This document shows positions 1 through 4,650 of a stretch of DNA of 5,181 nt, piece by piece. The notes beneath the pieces are model-generated. The model saw only the letters and a program-made list of their open reading frames with translations. It did no database searches and had not been told where the DNA came from. A program made the position numbers and the translations under genes. Numbering within the stretch: position 1 is the first letter of the stretch; the number at the start of each line of letters is the position of its first letter. The DNA comes from an uncultured Bacillota bacterium. GTDB lineage: Bacteria > Bacillota > Clostridia > Peptostreptococcales > Anaerovoracaceae. The stretch is taken from NCBI GenBank assembly GCA_946408315.1, contig CAMJRV010000220.1:1-5181 (forward strand). The letters are read 5' to 3'.

Positions 1-99
1 TACTTCCTCTGACAGCTCGAAAATTCTCTCCTGATTTTCCAATCGAACCACTCCCTTCGTTCACTCGCTTCTGCGTCATTATGTCCGGCGGCCGGCGAT
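1..99. other. Gene-free edge segment, possible dispersed repeat
   Basis: No gene is supported here. Read on the minus strand, two frames are open from about position 81 to the window edge, and one has an ATG at 79-77, but no ribosome binding site or recognisable domain accompanies them. The composition shifts to a GC-rich patch with CGGCGGCCGGCG near 85-96. The segment resembles intergenic sequence that recurs in some Clostridia genomes, but that is an impression from memory and cannot be tested within this window. It could also be the end of a feature that lies to the left. Confidence 0.2.
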
Positions 100-126
100 A
101 GAGAAAGCCGCCCAAATATGAGCGGC
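100..126 (-). terminator. Probable intrinsic terminator of the cotF-like operon
   Basis: On the minus strand GCCGCTC (126-120) pairs with GGGCGGC (113-107) through seven base pairs, one of them a G-U, around a 6-nt loop. TTTCTCT follows immediately. It lies about 100 nt after the stop codon of the 76-aa coat protein and is the best terminator candidate downstream of that gene. The U tract is interrupted, so efficiency may be moderate. Confidence 0.5.
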
Positions 127-227
127 CGCATCGGCAACCAGTCACTAATCTATGCTGATTCTACAGGAAGTATTCCGAAAAAAATGTAGAAACGTATTCT
201 GGTGAAAAAATTTTTAATTTTGCGACC

Positions 228-458
228 TTACTGCAGTTCGGCACGCTTTTTCACAGTCATATATTTCAGAATCATTTCCTGGGTGTCGACGGCTTCGTTC
301 AGATGGCTGCGCAAGATCTTCCGCACCTCAGGCGTTGAGGCTTCCGTGATGGCTATGGCATAATTTCTGACGGCTGTCTTCGCGTCCTGCAGAAGGTCAG
401 CTGCGATGATCTGCTCCGTCATTTCGCTCATACCTGCAAGGTTCTGTAGTATTTTCAT
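228..458 (-). CDS. CotF-family spore coat protein (76 aa)
   Basis: This is a small, largely helical protein matching the Coat F domain family, whose members sit in the coat of Bacillus and Clostridia spores. Residues about 13-70 carry the family pattern: an AADLLQDAK helix (19-27), then NYAIAITEASTPEVRKIL (32-49), then a helix ending in MILKYM. The protein is essentially one bare domain with little N- or C-terminal extension. The ATG at 458-456 has AGGAG at 470-466 with 7-nt spacing. Its ATG overlaps the TGA of the upstream coat gene as ATGA, so translational coupling is likely. The second copy of the family next door implies the two act together, perhaps as a heteromer (inference). The family call is strong. 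The precise coat layer and partners are unknown. Confidence 0.82.
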   Translation of the reverse strand: MKILQNLAGMSEMTEQIIAADLLQDAKTAVRNYAIAITEASTPEVRKILRSHLNEAVDTQEMILKYMTVKKRAELQ

Positions 459-841
459 ATGGACGCTCCTTTTGAATCGACCGTCTGACTGTCGGGACGG
501 CTATTTGGATGGACCTCATTGTCTTTCACTTCATCCAGAACCCCGGAAGCTGCAAAGCGGGATGTCTGAACCGGCTTGAATGTCTGTTCCGGCTTGGATG
601 TTCCGGACTTGGATGTACCGAATGAGAAGGACTGCGAAACCTCCGAGGTTCGGATCAGGCTGGAGAGCTCGTCAATCTGCTTCTTTGCCGACATCAGGCT
701 TTGCCGCATGATGGCTTTTAGTTCCTCGTCCCTCACCAGATTCATCATGGCTAAAGACTTGGTGGCCGCGATATCTTTCATCAGCAGCAATTCATGCAGC
801 TCAAAGCTTTCGCGCGGGGTAACCTCTTTTTCTATACTCAA
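455..841 (-). CDS. CotF-like spore coat protein with Ser/Thr-rich tail (128 aa)
   Basis: The first half (about residues 11-65) matches the companion CotF-like proteins of Clostridia: SFELHELLLMKDIAATKS (12-29), then a helix around VRDEELKAIMRQSL (36-49), then QIDELSSLI. The remaining 60 or so residues are a low-complexity Ser/Thr/Lys/Pro tail with a short GTSK repeat and no recognised domain. I place the start at a TTG (841-839) because AGGAGG (854-849) lies 7 nt upstream. An in-frame ATG at 871-869 would give 138 aa but has only a weak AGGG site, and a longer reading from 907 has no support. The gene is first in a two-gene unit and its TGA overlaps the next ATG. A role in spore coat assembly in the mother cell is inferred from the family. 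No clear sporulation promoter was found in the short gap to the upstream terminator. Confidence 0.75.
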   Translation of the reverse strand: MSIEKEVTPRESFELHELLLMKDIAATKSLAMMNLVRDEELKAIMRQSLMSAKKQIDELSSLIRTSEVSQSFSFGTSKSGTSKPEQTFKPVQTSRFAASGVLDEVKDNEVHPNSRPDSQTVDSKGASI

Positions 842-848
842 ATTATCA

Positions 849-854
849 CCTCCT
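849..854 (-). promoter_or_regulatory. Strong Shine-Dalgarno deciding a TTG start
   Basis: AGGAGG on the minus strand, continuing as AGGAGGTGAT (a perfect complement to the 16S rRNA tail), sits 7 nt before a TTG at 841-839. This site lies inside the reading frame that an upstream ATG (871) would use, which argues that the TTG is the true start. Confidence 0.75.
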
Positions 855-902
855 GGTCTGTTCAAATTCATTTTTCCCTGGTTGTATTCAGTTATACGCA
901 AA

Positions 903-932
903 AACAAGGAGCAGTTGAAATAAACTGCTCCT
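903..932 (-). terminator. Intrinsic terminator between small gene and cotF-like pair
   Basis: A perfect 10-bp stem, AGGAGCAGTT (907-916 on the plus strand) with AACTGCTCCT (923-932), has a 6-nt loop. Read on the minus strand the stem is followed by TGTTTTTG. It is the second terminator downstream of the 64-aa gene and lies about 60 nt before the start of the coat pair, so it should insulate the coat operon from read-through. Confidence 0.75.
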
Positions 933-971
933 GTTCATGTTATTCAGTTGGATATATATATTAATCAAAAC

Positions 972-1001
972 CTGCCGAACGGACGATTTTCCGCTTGGCA
1001 G
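972..1001 (-). terminator. First terminator after the 64-aa gene
   Basis: CTGCCGAACGGA (972-983) faces TCCGCTTGGCAG (990-1001): a 12-position stem with one mismatch and one G-U pair around a 6-nt loop. On the minus strand it is followed by GTTTTGATT. It begins only 7 nt after the stop codon of the 64-aa gene. The U tract is short, which may explain why a stronger terminator follows at 903-932. Confidence 0.6.
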
Positions 1002-1007
1002 AGCCGA

Positions 1008-1202
1008 TTACCTCCGCTCTTTCGTAAATTCGGGGATGTCTTTGAAATTATCTCTCAAATCCCTGTTTTTCCGCACCTGCTCCTGTTCCTCGTTCCCACT
1101 TTCAAAATCCTGGCTGCTCATGAACGCCCGGATATTCTTAAAGTTATCCCTGAGTTCTCGGGAGTCCTGCTTATTTTGCTCATCGTTTCTAAAATTATTC
1201 AA
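1008..1202 (-). CDS. Small charged protein with two LRDNFK repeats (64 aa)
   Basis: I do not recognise a family. The protein is highly charged and Asn/Gln/Glu/Arg rich, with no signal peptide or membrane segment. It consists largely of two copies of a 14-residue unit: SRELRDNFKNIRAF (14-27) and NRDLRDNFKDIPEF (46-59), sharing the core LRDNFKxI and a closing F, at a 32-residue period. I choose the TTG at 1202-1200 because AGAGG (1215-1211) lies 8 nt upstream. The in-frame ATG at 1208 and GTG at 1211 sit on or too close to that site. Two terminators follow directly, which supports a real transcribed unit. It is divergent from the 69-aa gene. Its neighbours suggest a sporulation-associated protein, but this is inference from position only. 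Plus-strand frames over the same DNA lack ribosome binding sites. Confidence 0.6.
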   Translation of the reverse strand: MNNFRNDEQNKQDSRELRDNFKNIRAFMSSQDFESGNEEQEQVRKNRDLRDNFKDIPEFTKERR

Positions 1203-1208
1203 CGTCAT

Positions 1209-1215
1209 CACCTCT
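1209..1215 (-). promoter_or_regulatory. Shine-Dalgarno of the 64-aa gene
   Basis: AGAGGTG on the minus strand, 8 nt (from AGAGG) before the TTG at 1202-1200 and only 2 nt before the ATG at 1208-1206. The spacing favours TTG initiation, as in the first coat gene, where the same AGGTGAT context occurs. Confidence 0.55.
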
Positions 1216-1283
1216 GACTTAAAGTATTCTCCTATTTTTAATTCCTATTCATGACTCCGAAGCTGACCGCACAATTTCTACTA

Positions 1284-1311
1284 TAATATTTTACAATAGT
1301 TTTCATACATA
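1284..1311 (+). promoter_or_regulatory. Candidate sigma-E-type (mother-cell) promoter
   Basis: TAATATT (1284-1290) fits the -35 pattern KMATATT recorded for Bacillus subtilis sigma-E promoters. CATACATA (1304-1311) matches seven of eight positions of the -10 pattern CATACAHT. The spacer is 13 nt, at the short end of the usual range. Transcription would begin near 1318 and give a leader of about 77 nt before the 69-aa gene. The match is by eye to a consensus from another genus. AT-rich DNA makes chance matches possible. Confidence 0.45.
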
Positions 1312-1342
1312 TCCGCTTTCATTACGGTCAGACTATAAGTAA

Positions 1343-1379
1343 CGGAAAATTTAATCCGGCTGAAGCCGGTGAATTTCCG
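1343..1379 (+). promoter_or_regulatory. Leader hairpin just before the 69-aa gene
   Basis: Inner stem CCGGC (1356-1360) and GCCGG (1365-1369) is closed by a TGAA tetraloop. An outer stem pairs CGGAAA (1343-1348) with TTTCCG (1374-1379), and an AT-rich internal section can extend it. It ends 3 nt before the GGAGG ribosome binding site. No U tract follows, so it is not a terminator. A role in mRNA stability or initiation is possible. Confidence 0.5.
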
Positions 1380-1394
1380 TATGGAGGTGGAAAA

Positions 1395-1604
1395 ATGGCT
1401 GACAATAATTTCGATTTAGGAAACATGAAATCGAGAGACGTGGGAAATCTGATTTCAAAACAGCTTGTGGAGCTCGGAAAAGAAGAGGTGCAGCGTGATT
1501 CGCCGAACGGATATGTGGATTACGGTAATCTGCCGTCCAGAGCCCTGCCGGAACTGGGGAAGCAGGTTGTTGCAAATGAAATCGAACAGAACGGGCCGCT
1601 TTAG
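1395..1604 (+). CDS. Small two-repeat protein, possibly SASP-like (69 aa)
   Basis: The protein is hydrophilic and made of two ungapped copies of one unit: GNLISKQLVELGKEEV (17-32) and GNLPSRALPELGKQVV (44-59), 27 residues apart, reading GNLxS(K/R)xLxELGKxxV. The segment SRDVGNLISKQLVEL recalls the SRxxGxVGGxIxKxLV core of alpha/beta-type small acid-soluble spore proteins, which bind spore DNA. The double-glycine signature is missing, however, so I only suggest a distant or convergent resemblance. The ATG at 1395 has GGAGG at 1383-1387 with 7-nt spacing. A sigma-E-like promoter, a leader hairpin and a terminator frame it as a single-gene transcript. A mother-cell promoter would argue against a true SASP, since those are made in the forespore. 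The gene is likely real, and its function is unknown. Confidence 0.72.
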   Translation: MADNNFDLGNMKSRDVGNLISKQLVELGKEEVQRDSPNGYVDYGNLPSRALPELGKQVVANEIEQNGPL

Positions 1605-1640
1605 AATAATAAATTCAAGAGAGCGGCCCTCTCTTTTTTT
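1593..1640 (+). terminator. Intrinsic terminator of the 69-aa gene
   Basis: AAGAGAG (1617-1623) pairs with CTCTCTT (1629-1635) around a 5-nt loop and runs into a T tract ending at 1640. An alternative stem pairs GGGCCGCT (1593-1600), part of the last codons, with AGCGGCCC (1622-1629) over a 21-nt loop. The two stems share bases and cannot form together. Either is followed by the same T-rich tail. Confidence 0.85.
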
Positions 1641-1670
1641 GTTCAAAAAATTCGGGCAAATACAAAAAAA

Positions 1671-1700
1671 CGTCAAATAACGACAAGTAACGGCAAATCT
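1671..1700 (+). repeat. Three 10-bp direct repeats (CGNCAARTAA-like)
   Basis: Three consecutive 10-mers occur head to tail: CGTCAAATAA, CGACAAGTAA and CGGCAAATCT. The period is about one helical turn, so the same face of the DNA would be presented three times. Related CAAATA cores occur at 1657-1662 and 1713-1718. The group lies upstream of the permease promoter, as expected for a cooperative regulator site, but no known operator consensus is matched. Confidence 0.5.
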
Positions 1701-1709
1701 TCTGACGAT

Positions 1710-1727
1710 ATGCAAATAATTTTGCAT
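1710..1727. promoter_or_regulatory. Operator-like inverted repeat
   Basis: ATGCAAA (1710-1716) and TTTGCAT (1721-1727) form a perfect 7-bp inverted repeat around TAAT. The 18-bp dyad is typical in size for a dimeric repressor or activator site. It lies roughly 116-133 nt upstream of the predicted permease transcription start. The family of any binding protein is unknown. Confidence 0.45.
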
Positions 1728-1808
1728 GAAAAAAATATGTTATTCTTTCTTCAAACGGTTCAGATTATAGGCATTTGGCTCGAAAGGGAACAATATATTC
1801 GCCGGGTA

Positions 1809-1836
1809 TTGATTTTTCATGATTGAATGATATAAT
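1809..1836 (+). promoter_or_regulatory. Sigma-A promoter of the permease gene
   Basis: The -10 box is a perfect TATAAT (1831-1836), preceded by TGA (1828-1830), which gives an extended -10 (TGN-TATAAT). TTGATT (1809-1814) serves as the -35 with a 16-nt spacer, matching four of six consensus positions. Transcription should start near 1843, leaving an unusually long leader of about 195 nt. Confidence 0.75.
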
Positions 1837-1910
1837 TTAATTGAATTTACAGAATACTTCGTAAAAACTGCGTATTTTTTACAGTCGTAACTTTTAAGTT
1901 GTATTTTGAG

Positions 1911-2020
1911 TACCGGGGGTGATTGATCCGACACTAATTGAACAGGCGACGGATCCATTAAGGATCAAGAAGTAACCGCCCGTCAACGGGTAACTGCTAT
2001 TTAGTGTAACTAATTTTTAG
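1911..2020 (+). promoter_or_regulatory. Structured leader RNA of the permease, candidate cis-regulator
   Basis: Three related segments can pair in exclusive ways: TTGATCCG (1923-1930), CGGATCC (1950-1956) and GGATCAA (1962-1968). The first pairs with the second over 6 bp, the second with the third over 5 bp, or the first with the third over 7 bp. ACACTAA (1931-1937), in the loop of the first hairpin, complements TTAGTGT (2001-2007), which could form a pseudoknot. TTAGTGT can instead join a local hairpin with ACTAA (2009-2013), followed by five Ts. CCCG-TCAA-CGGG (1979-1990) is a further small hairpin. The switchable part ends shortly before the AAGGAG ribosome binding site (2023-2028). I matched no known riboswitch or T-box. 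Confidence 0.4.
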
Positions 2021-2037
2021 GTAAGGAGAGAATTATT

Positions 2038-3525
2038 ATGAGTACAGAAAAACATGGGGACGATACCAAACTAAACCGTGGTATAAGAGCCAGACAGCTC
2101 AGCATGATCGCCATCGGCGGAGCAATTGGAACAGGGTTATTCTTTGCCAGCGGCAGCGCGATTGCAAGCTCCGGCCCAGGAGGTGCGCTGATTGCCTATG
2201 CATTAATGGGTATTATTGTATTTTTTATGATGACATCTCTTGGAGAAATGGCCACCCAGCTTCCATTAGTAGGCTCCTTTGAGGCATATGCCAACAGATT
2301 TATCGATCCGGCTTTCGGTTTCGCCGTAGGTTGGAACTATTGGTTCTCCTGGTCAATCACAGTTGCTGCCGAATTCGTAGCGGCTGGTTTGATCTTCAAA
2401 TTCTGGATTCCGGATGTCCCGGTAACCTTAGTCGCAATGTGTTCGTTTGTATTACTGATGGGGTTGAACCTGATTTCCACGAAGTCCTATGCGGAAGCGG
2501 AATACTGGTTTGCAGGAATCAAAGTAATCGCTGTCATTGTCTTCCTGATCGTGGGCGTTCTTATCATCGCCGGCATCCTTGGGGATCACACGGTAGGATT
2601 CCAGAACTGGGTGTTAGATGACGGTCCTGGCAGAAAGGCTCCTTTCGTAGGCGGCTTTGCAGCAATGATGAGCGTTTTCGTAGTAGCGGGATTCTCCTTC
2701 CAGGGAACTGAGATCGTAGGTCTTGCTGCTGCTGAGGCTGCAGATCCGGAAAAGATGGTTCCGAAAGCGATCAATTCAGTATTCTGGAGAATATTGATCT
2801 TCTACATAGGAGCTATTTTCGTAATCGGTACCCTCATTCCATTCACAGAACCGGATCTTCTGAACGGAAGCCCTGAGAACGTTGCGGCGTCACCGTTTGT
2901 TCTGGTCCTTCGGAATGTGGGCCTGGCATCGGCGGCTTCTATTCTGAACGCGGTTATTCTTACTTCCGTACTGTCCTGCGGTAACTCGGGCCTGTACACT
3001 TCCTCCAGAATGCTCCATGCAATGTCTCTCAGAGGAAACGCGCCGAAGTTCTTCGCTATCACCAACTCAAGAGGCGTTCCTTATCGCGCAGTATGGGCAA
3101 CTGGTTCTATCGCAGCCCTCTCCTTCTTTGCTTCATTTGTAGGCGAAGGAAAAGTATATATGATACTTTATAATGCGTCGGCACTGAGCGGATTCTTTAT
3201 CTGGCTTGGTATCGCGATCTGCCACTACAGATTCAGAAAAGCCTGGATCGCACAGGGCCATTCTGTTTCAGAGCTGAAATATAAAGGAAAGTTCTATCCT
3301 GTGGCTCCGATCGTTGCGATGGTAGGAATCACGATCATCCTGTTCTTCTCCAATATGTGGGTATTCGAAGACTTCACCTGGTTTGATTTCATTTCGAACT
3401 ATCTGCTGATTCCGGTCTTCCCGGCCCTGATCATTGGATATAAGATCAAGAAAAAGTCGAAGCTCGTTCCTTTAACGGAATGCGACTTCACTATTCCGGA
3501 TGAGACCAGAGAAGAAAAATTCTAA
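2038..3525 (+). CDS. lysP: LysP-type amino acid permease (AAT family, APC superfamily)
   Basis: This is an inner-membrane amino acid/proton symporter of about 12 helices; its 495 residues are normal for the family. From memory it aligns along its length with Escherichia coli lysine permease LysP. Shared blocks include the helix-1 glycine motif GGAIGTGLF (27-35), GPGGA (46-50), GWNYWFSW (98-105), AEYWF (154-158), GFSFQGTE (218-225), the GNSGLY region (315-320) and GIAICHYRFRKAW (391-403). Residues tied to lysine transport in LysP appear conserved: K162 (LysP K163) and E225 and E233 (E222 and E230). Another cationic or neutral amino acid remains possible. The ATG has AAGGAG 9 nt upstream. It has its own promoter, a long structured leader and a terminator at 3547-3580, so it is probably monocistronic. 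Its stop overlaps the convergent transporter's stop by 4 nt counted across both codons. Confidence 0.88.
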   Translation: MSTEKHGDDTKLNRGIRARQLSMIAIGGAIGTGLFFASGSAIASSGPGGALIAYALMGIIVFFMMTSLGEMATQLPLVGSFEAYANRFIDPAFGFAVGWNYWFSWSITVAAEFVAAGLIFKFWIPDVPVTLVAMCSFVLLMGLNLISTKSYAEAEYWFAGIKVIAVIVFLIVGVLIIAGILGDHTVGFQNWVLDDGPGRKAPFVGGFAAMMSVFVVAGFSFQGTEIVGLAAAEAADPEKMVPKAINSVFWRILIFYIGAIFVIGTLIPFTEPDLLNGSPENVAASPFVLVLRNVGLASAASILNAVILTSVLSCGNSGLYTSSRMLHAMSLRGNAPKFFAITNSRGVPYRAVWATGSIAALSFFASFVGEGKVYMILYNASALSGFFIWLGIAICHYRFRKAWIAQGHSVSELKYKGKFYPVAPIVAMVGITIILFFSNMWVFEDFTWFDFISNYLLIPVFPALIIGYKIKKKSKLVPLTECDFTIPDETREEKF

Positions 3526-4595
3526 AATAATCCTAAAATGTACTTGAGGACAGCGGACAATTTTGTTCGCTGTCTTTTTTCTTCCGTCTGCGGTCTTGTA
3601 TCTTCCATCTGCAGCCTTGTATCTTCCATCTGCACCCTTGTCTCTTCTGTCTGCGGCCTTGTATCTTCTGTCTGAGGTTTTGCCTCTTTCGACTGCGGTC
3701 TTTCATCCTGGGATTCCGGCGGCAATTCTTCGGGCAGCATGGACGCCATGACGATGCTTGCCATAATCAGGCCGGAGCCGACCAGTCCCCTTGCAGACAG
3801 CGTTTCTCCCAGCAGGAAATAGGATGCCGCCGCCGTGAAAATCGGCTCGGAGCAGAAAGCGATCGCCACGTAATTGGCCGGAACCTTTTTGAGGGCGAGG
3901 TTCTGAAGCAGGTAGGCGATGCAGGTGCAGCCTATGGCGAGATATAGGATTACGCCCCAGCCTACGGGCGGTATGGTTCCGAAGCTTGGAATATCTTCAA
4001 AGATCAGCGAGAATACGGTGCAGAACAAACCTGTAAAACCTGTCTGCATTACCGATACCGTGATGGGATCGTTATCCTTCAAATATTTTGAGCTGAAGAC
4101 CAGCATGCCGGCGCCTGCCAGGGCACAGGACAATGCCAGGAATTCTCCGATTCCGAAGGAAAAGCCGCCTCCCTCGCTGCAGAGCAGATAAAGCCCCCCT
4201 GTGACGACGGCGATGGGGAACGCATGCTTGCGGTCTATTTTCGTTTTCAGCACGAAATAGGAAAGAAACGGTGTAAAGAGAACCGCCATGGACATCAAAA
4301 ACCCCGTGTTGGTGGCAGTCGTATACATCAGCGCAAATGCGCAGGCGATGAAAGAGGCTGCCGTGAAAGCTGAAATAATCAGATAGGGAACGATCTGCGC
4401 TCTCGTCATATTTGCCATGACCCTCTTTCCGAAGAAGAGGAAAAATATCAGAAAGGCCAGCAGATAGCGTACGGAGAGACAGAACAGAGGCGGAATCACA
4501 TCCAGTCCGATCTTCATGATGGGATTGCCGACGCCCCAAAATAAGCACTGCACCAGCAGCAGCGCGCCGTAAAATATTGTGTTTTTTCTGTTCAT
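3522..4595 (-). CDS. EamA/DMT-family transporter with repeat-encoded tail (357 aa)
   Basis: This is a drug/metabolite transporter with about ten helices and two EamA repeats. The first begins at FWGVGNPIMKIGLDVIPPLFCLSVRYLLAF (19-48, typical entry helices). The second ends with LALKKVPANY and SEPIFTAA plus LLGE (233-264). The core stops near residue 286, a normal length. A charged tail of about 70 residues follows, with six 7-residue units such as PQTEDTR and VQMEDTR (about 298-339), then a short hydrophobic end, LSAVLKYILGLF. I start at the ATG 4595-4593, giving MNRKNTIFYG, preceded by AAGGCAGG. An ATG at 4613 would add six residues and has no site at proper distance. The substrate cannot be predicted; metabolite or amino acid efflux is common in the family. 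A divergent LysR gene probably regulates it. Confidence 0.85.
   Translation of the reverse strand: MNRKNTIFYGALLLVQCLFWGVGNPIMKIGLDVIPPLFCLSVRYLLAFLIFFLFFGKRVMANMTRAQIVPYLIISAFTAASFIACAFALMYTTATNTGFLMSMAVLFTPFLSYFVLKTKIDRKHAFPIAVVTGGLYLLCSEGGGFSFGIGEFLALSCALAGAGMLVFSSKYLKDNDPITVSVMQTGFTGLFCTVFSLIFEDIPSFGTIPPVGWGVILYLAIGCTCIAYLLQNLALKKVPANYVAIAFCSEPIFTAAASYFLLGETLSARGLVGSGLIMASIVMASMLPEELPPESQDERPQSKEAKPQTEDTRPQTEETRVQMEDTRLQMEDTRPQTEEKRQRTKLSAVLKYILGLF
3547..3580 (+). terminator. Intrinsic terminator of the permease gene, inside the opposing gene
   Basis: GACAGCGGACA (3549-3559) pairs with TGTTCGCTGTC (3564-3574), 11 bp with one G-U, and six Ts follow (3575-3580). It lies 22 nt past the permease stop. 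It also falls within the last codons of the minus-strand DMT transporter, where it encodes residues around KLSAVL. Confidence 0.9.
3581..3706. repeat. 21-bp tandem repeat, six copies, within the transporter tail
   Basis: Six units of exactly 21 bp start at 3581, 3602, 3623, 3644, 3665 and 3686, close to CTTCCRTCTGCGGCCTTGTAT on the plus strand. Because 21 is a multiple of three, copy number changes keep frame and add or remove heptads of the type R-x-Q-(T/M)-E-(D/E)-T. Units 1-4 are most alike, and units 5 and 6 have drifted, suggesting expansion from the 3' end of the gene. Confidence 0.9.
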
Positions 4596-4650
4596 CCTGT
4601 ACCTGCCTTCCATCGCCAGTCATCGAAGGAATCTCTCCCCTCATCCATAA

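Larger units (their letters stand above)
1641..1808. other. Gene-free AT-rich region upstream of the permease promoter
   Basis: No gene is supported. A 14-codon frame opens at 1726 but has no ribosome binding site. The region holds the phased direct repeats (1671-1700) and the palindrome (1710-1727) listed separately. The rest is A-rich on the plus strand and may be intrinsically curved. The permease promoter region continues to 2037. Confidence 0.5.

Noticed and set aside
160..190. Imperfect inverted repeat TCTACA/TGTAGA with inner GGAA/TTCC
   Set aside because: It is not followed by a T tract on either strand and has weak, interrupted stems. No role can be supported.
870..905. Sigma-K-like promoter (AC, then 16 nt, then GTATAACTG) before the coat pair
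   Set aside because: Only part of the -10 fits, and the -35 would lie inside the terminator hairpin, so it is not convincing.
576..923. 115-codon plus-strand frame across the first coat gene
   Set aside because: It is antisense to a recognisable CotF-like domain, has no ribosome binding site and runs through the terminator hairpin.
937..1254. Two plus-strand frames (105 and 89 codons) over the 64-aa minus-strand gene
   Set aside because: No ribosome binding site precedes either. The minus frame has a good site, internal repeats and two terminators directly downstream.
1270..1320. Sigma-G/F-like promoter on the minus strand for the 64-aa gene (GGATA with an AATATTA box)
   Set aside because: The -10 lacks the leading C and the spacing is off by one. 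In this AT-rich segment the match is too weak to report.
1726..1770. Possible 14-residue leader peptide starting at ATG 1726
   Set aside because: It has no Shine-Dalgarno and lies upstream of the predicted transcription start, so it would not be on the permease mRNA.
1740..1958. 72-codon minus-strand frame in the permease upstream region
   Set aside because: It has no ribosome binding site or family resemblance, and it overlaps a strong plus-strand promoter and structured leader.
1843..2037. T-box or lysine riboswitch in the permease leader
   Set aside because: ACCGCC at 1975-1980 loosely recalls the T-box core, but the TGGNACCGCG element, the stem I motifs and a competing strong terminator are missing. 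The conserved lysine riboswitch junction sequences are also not seen.
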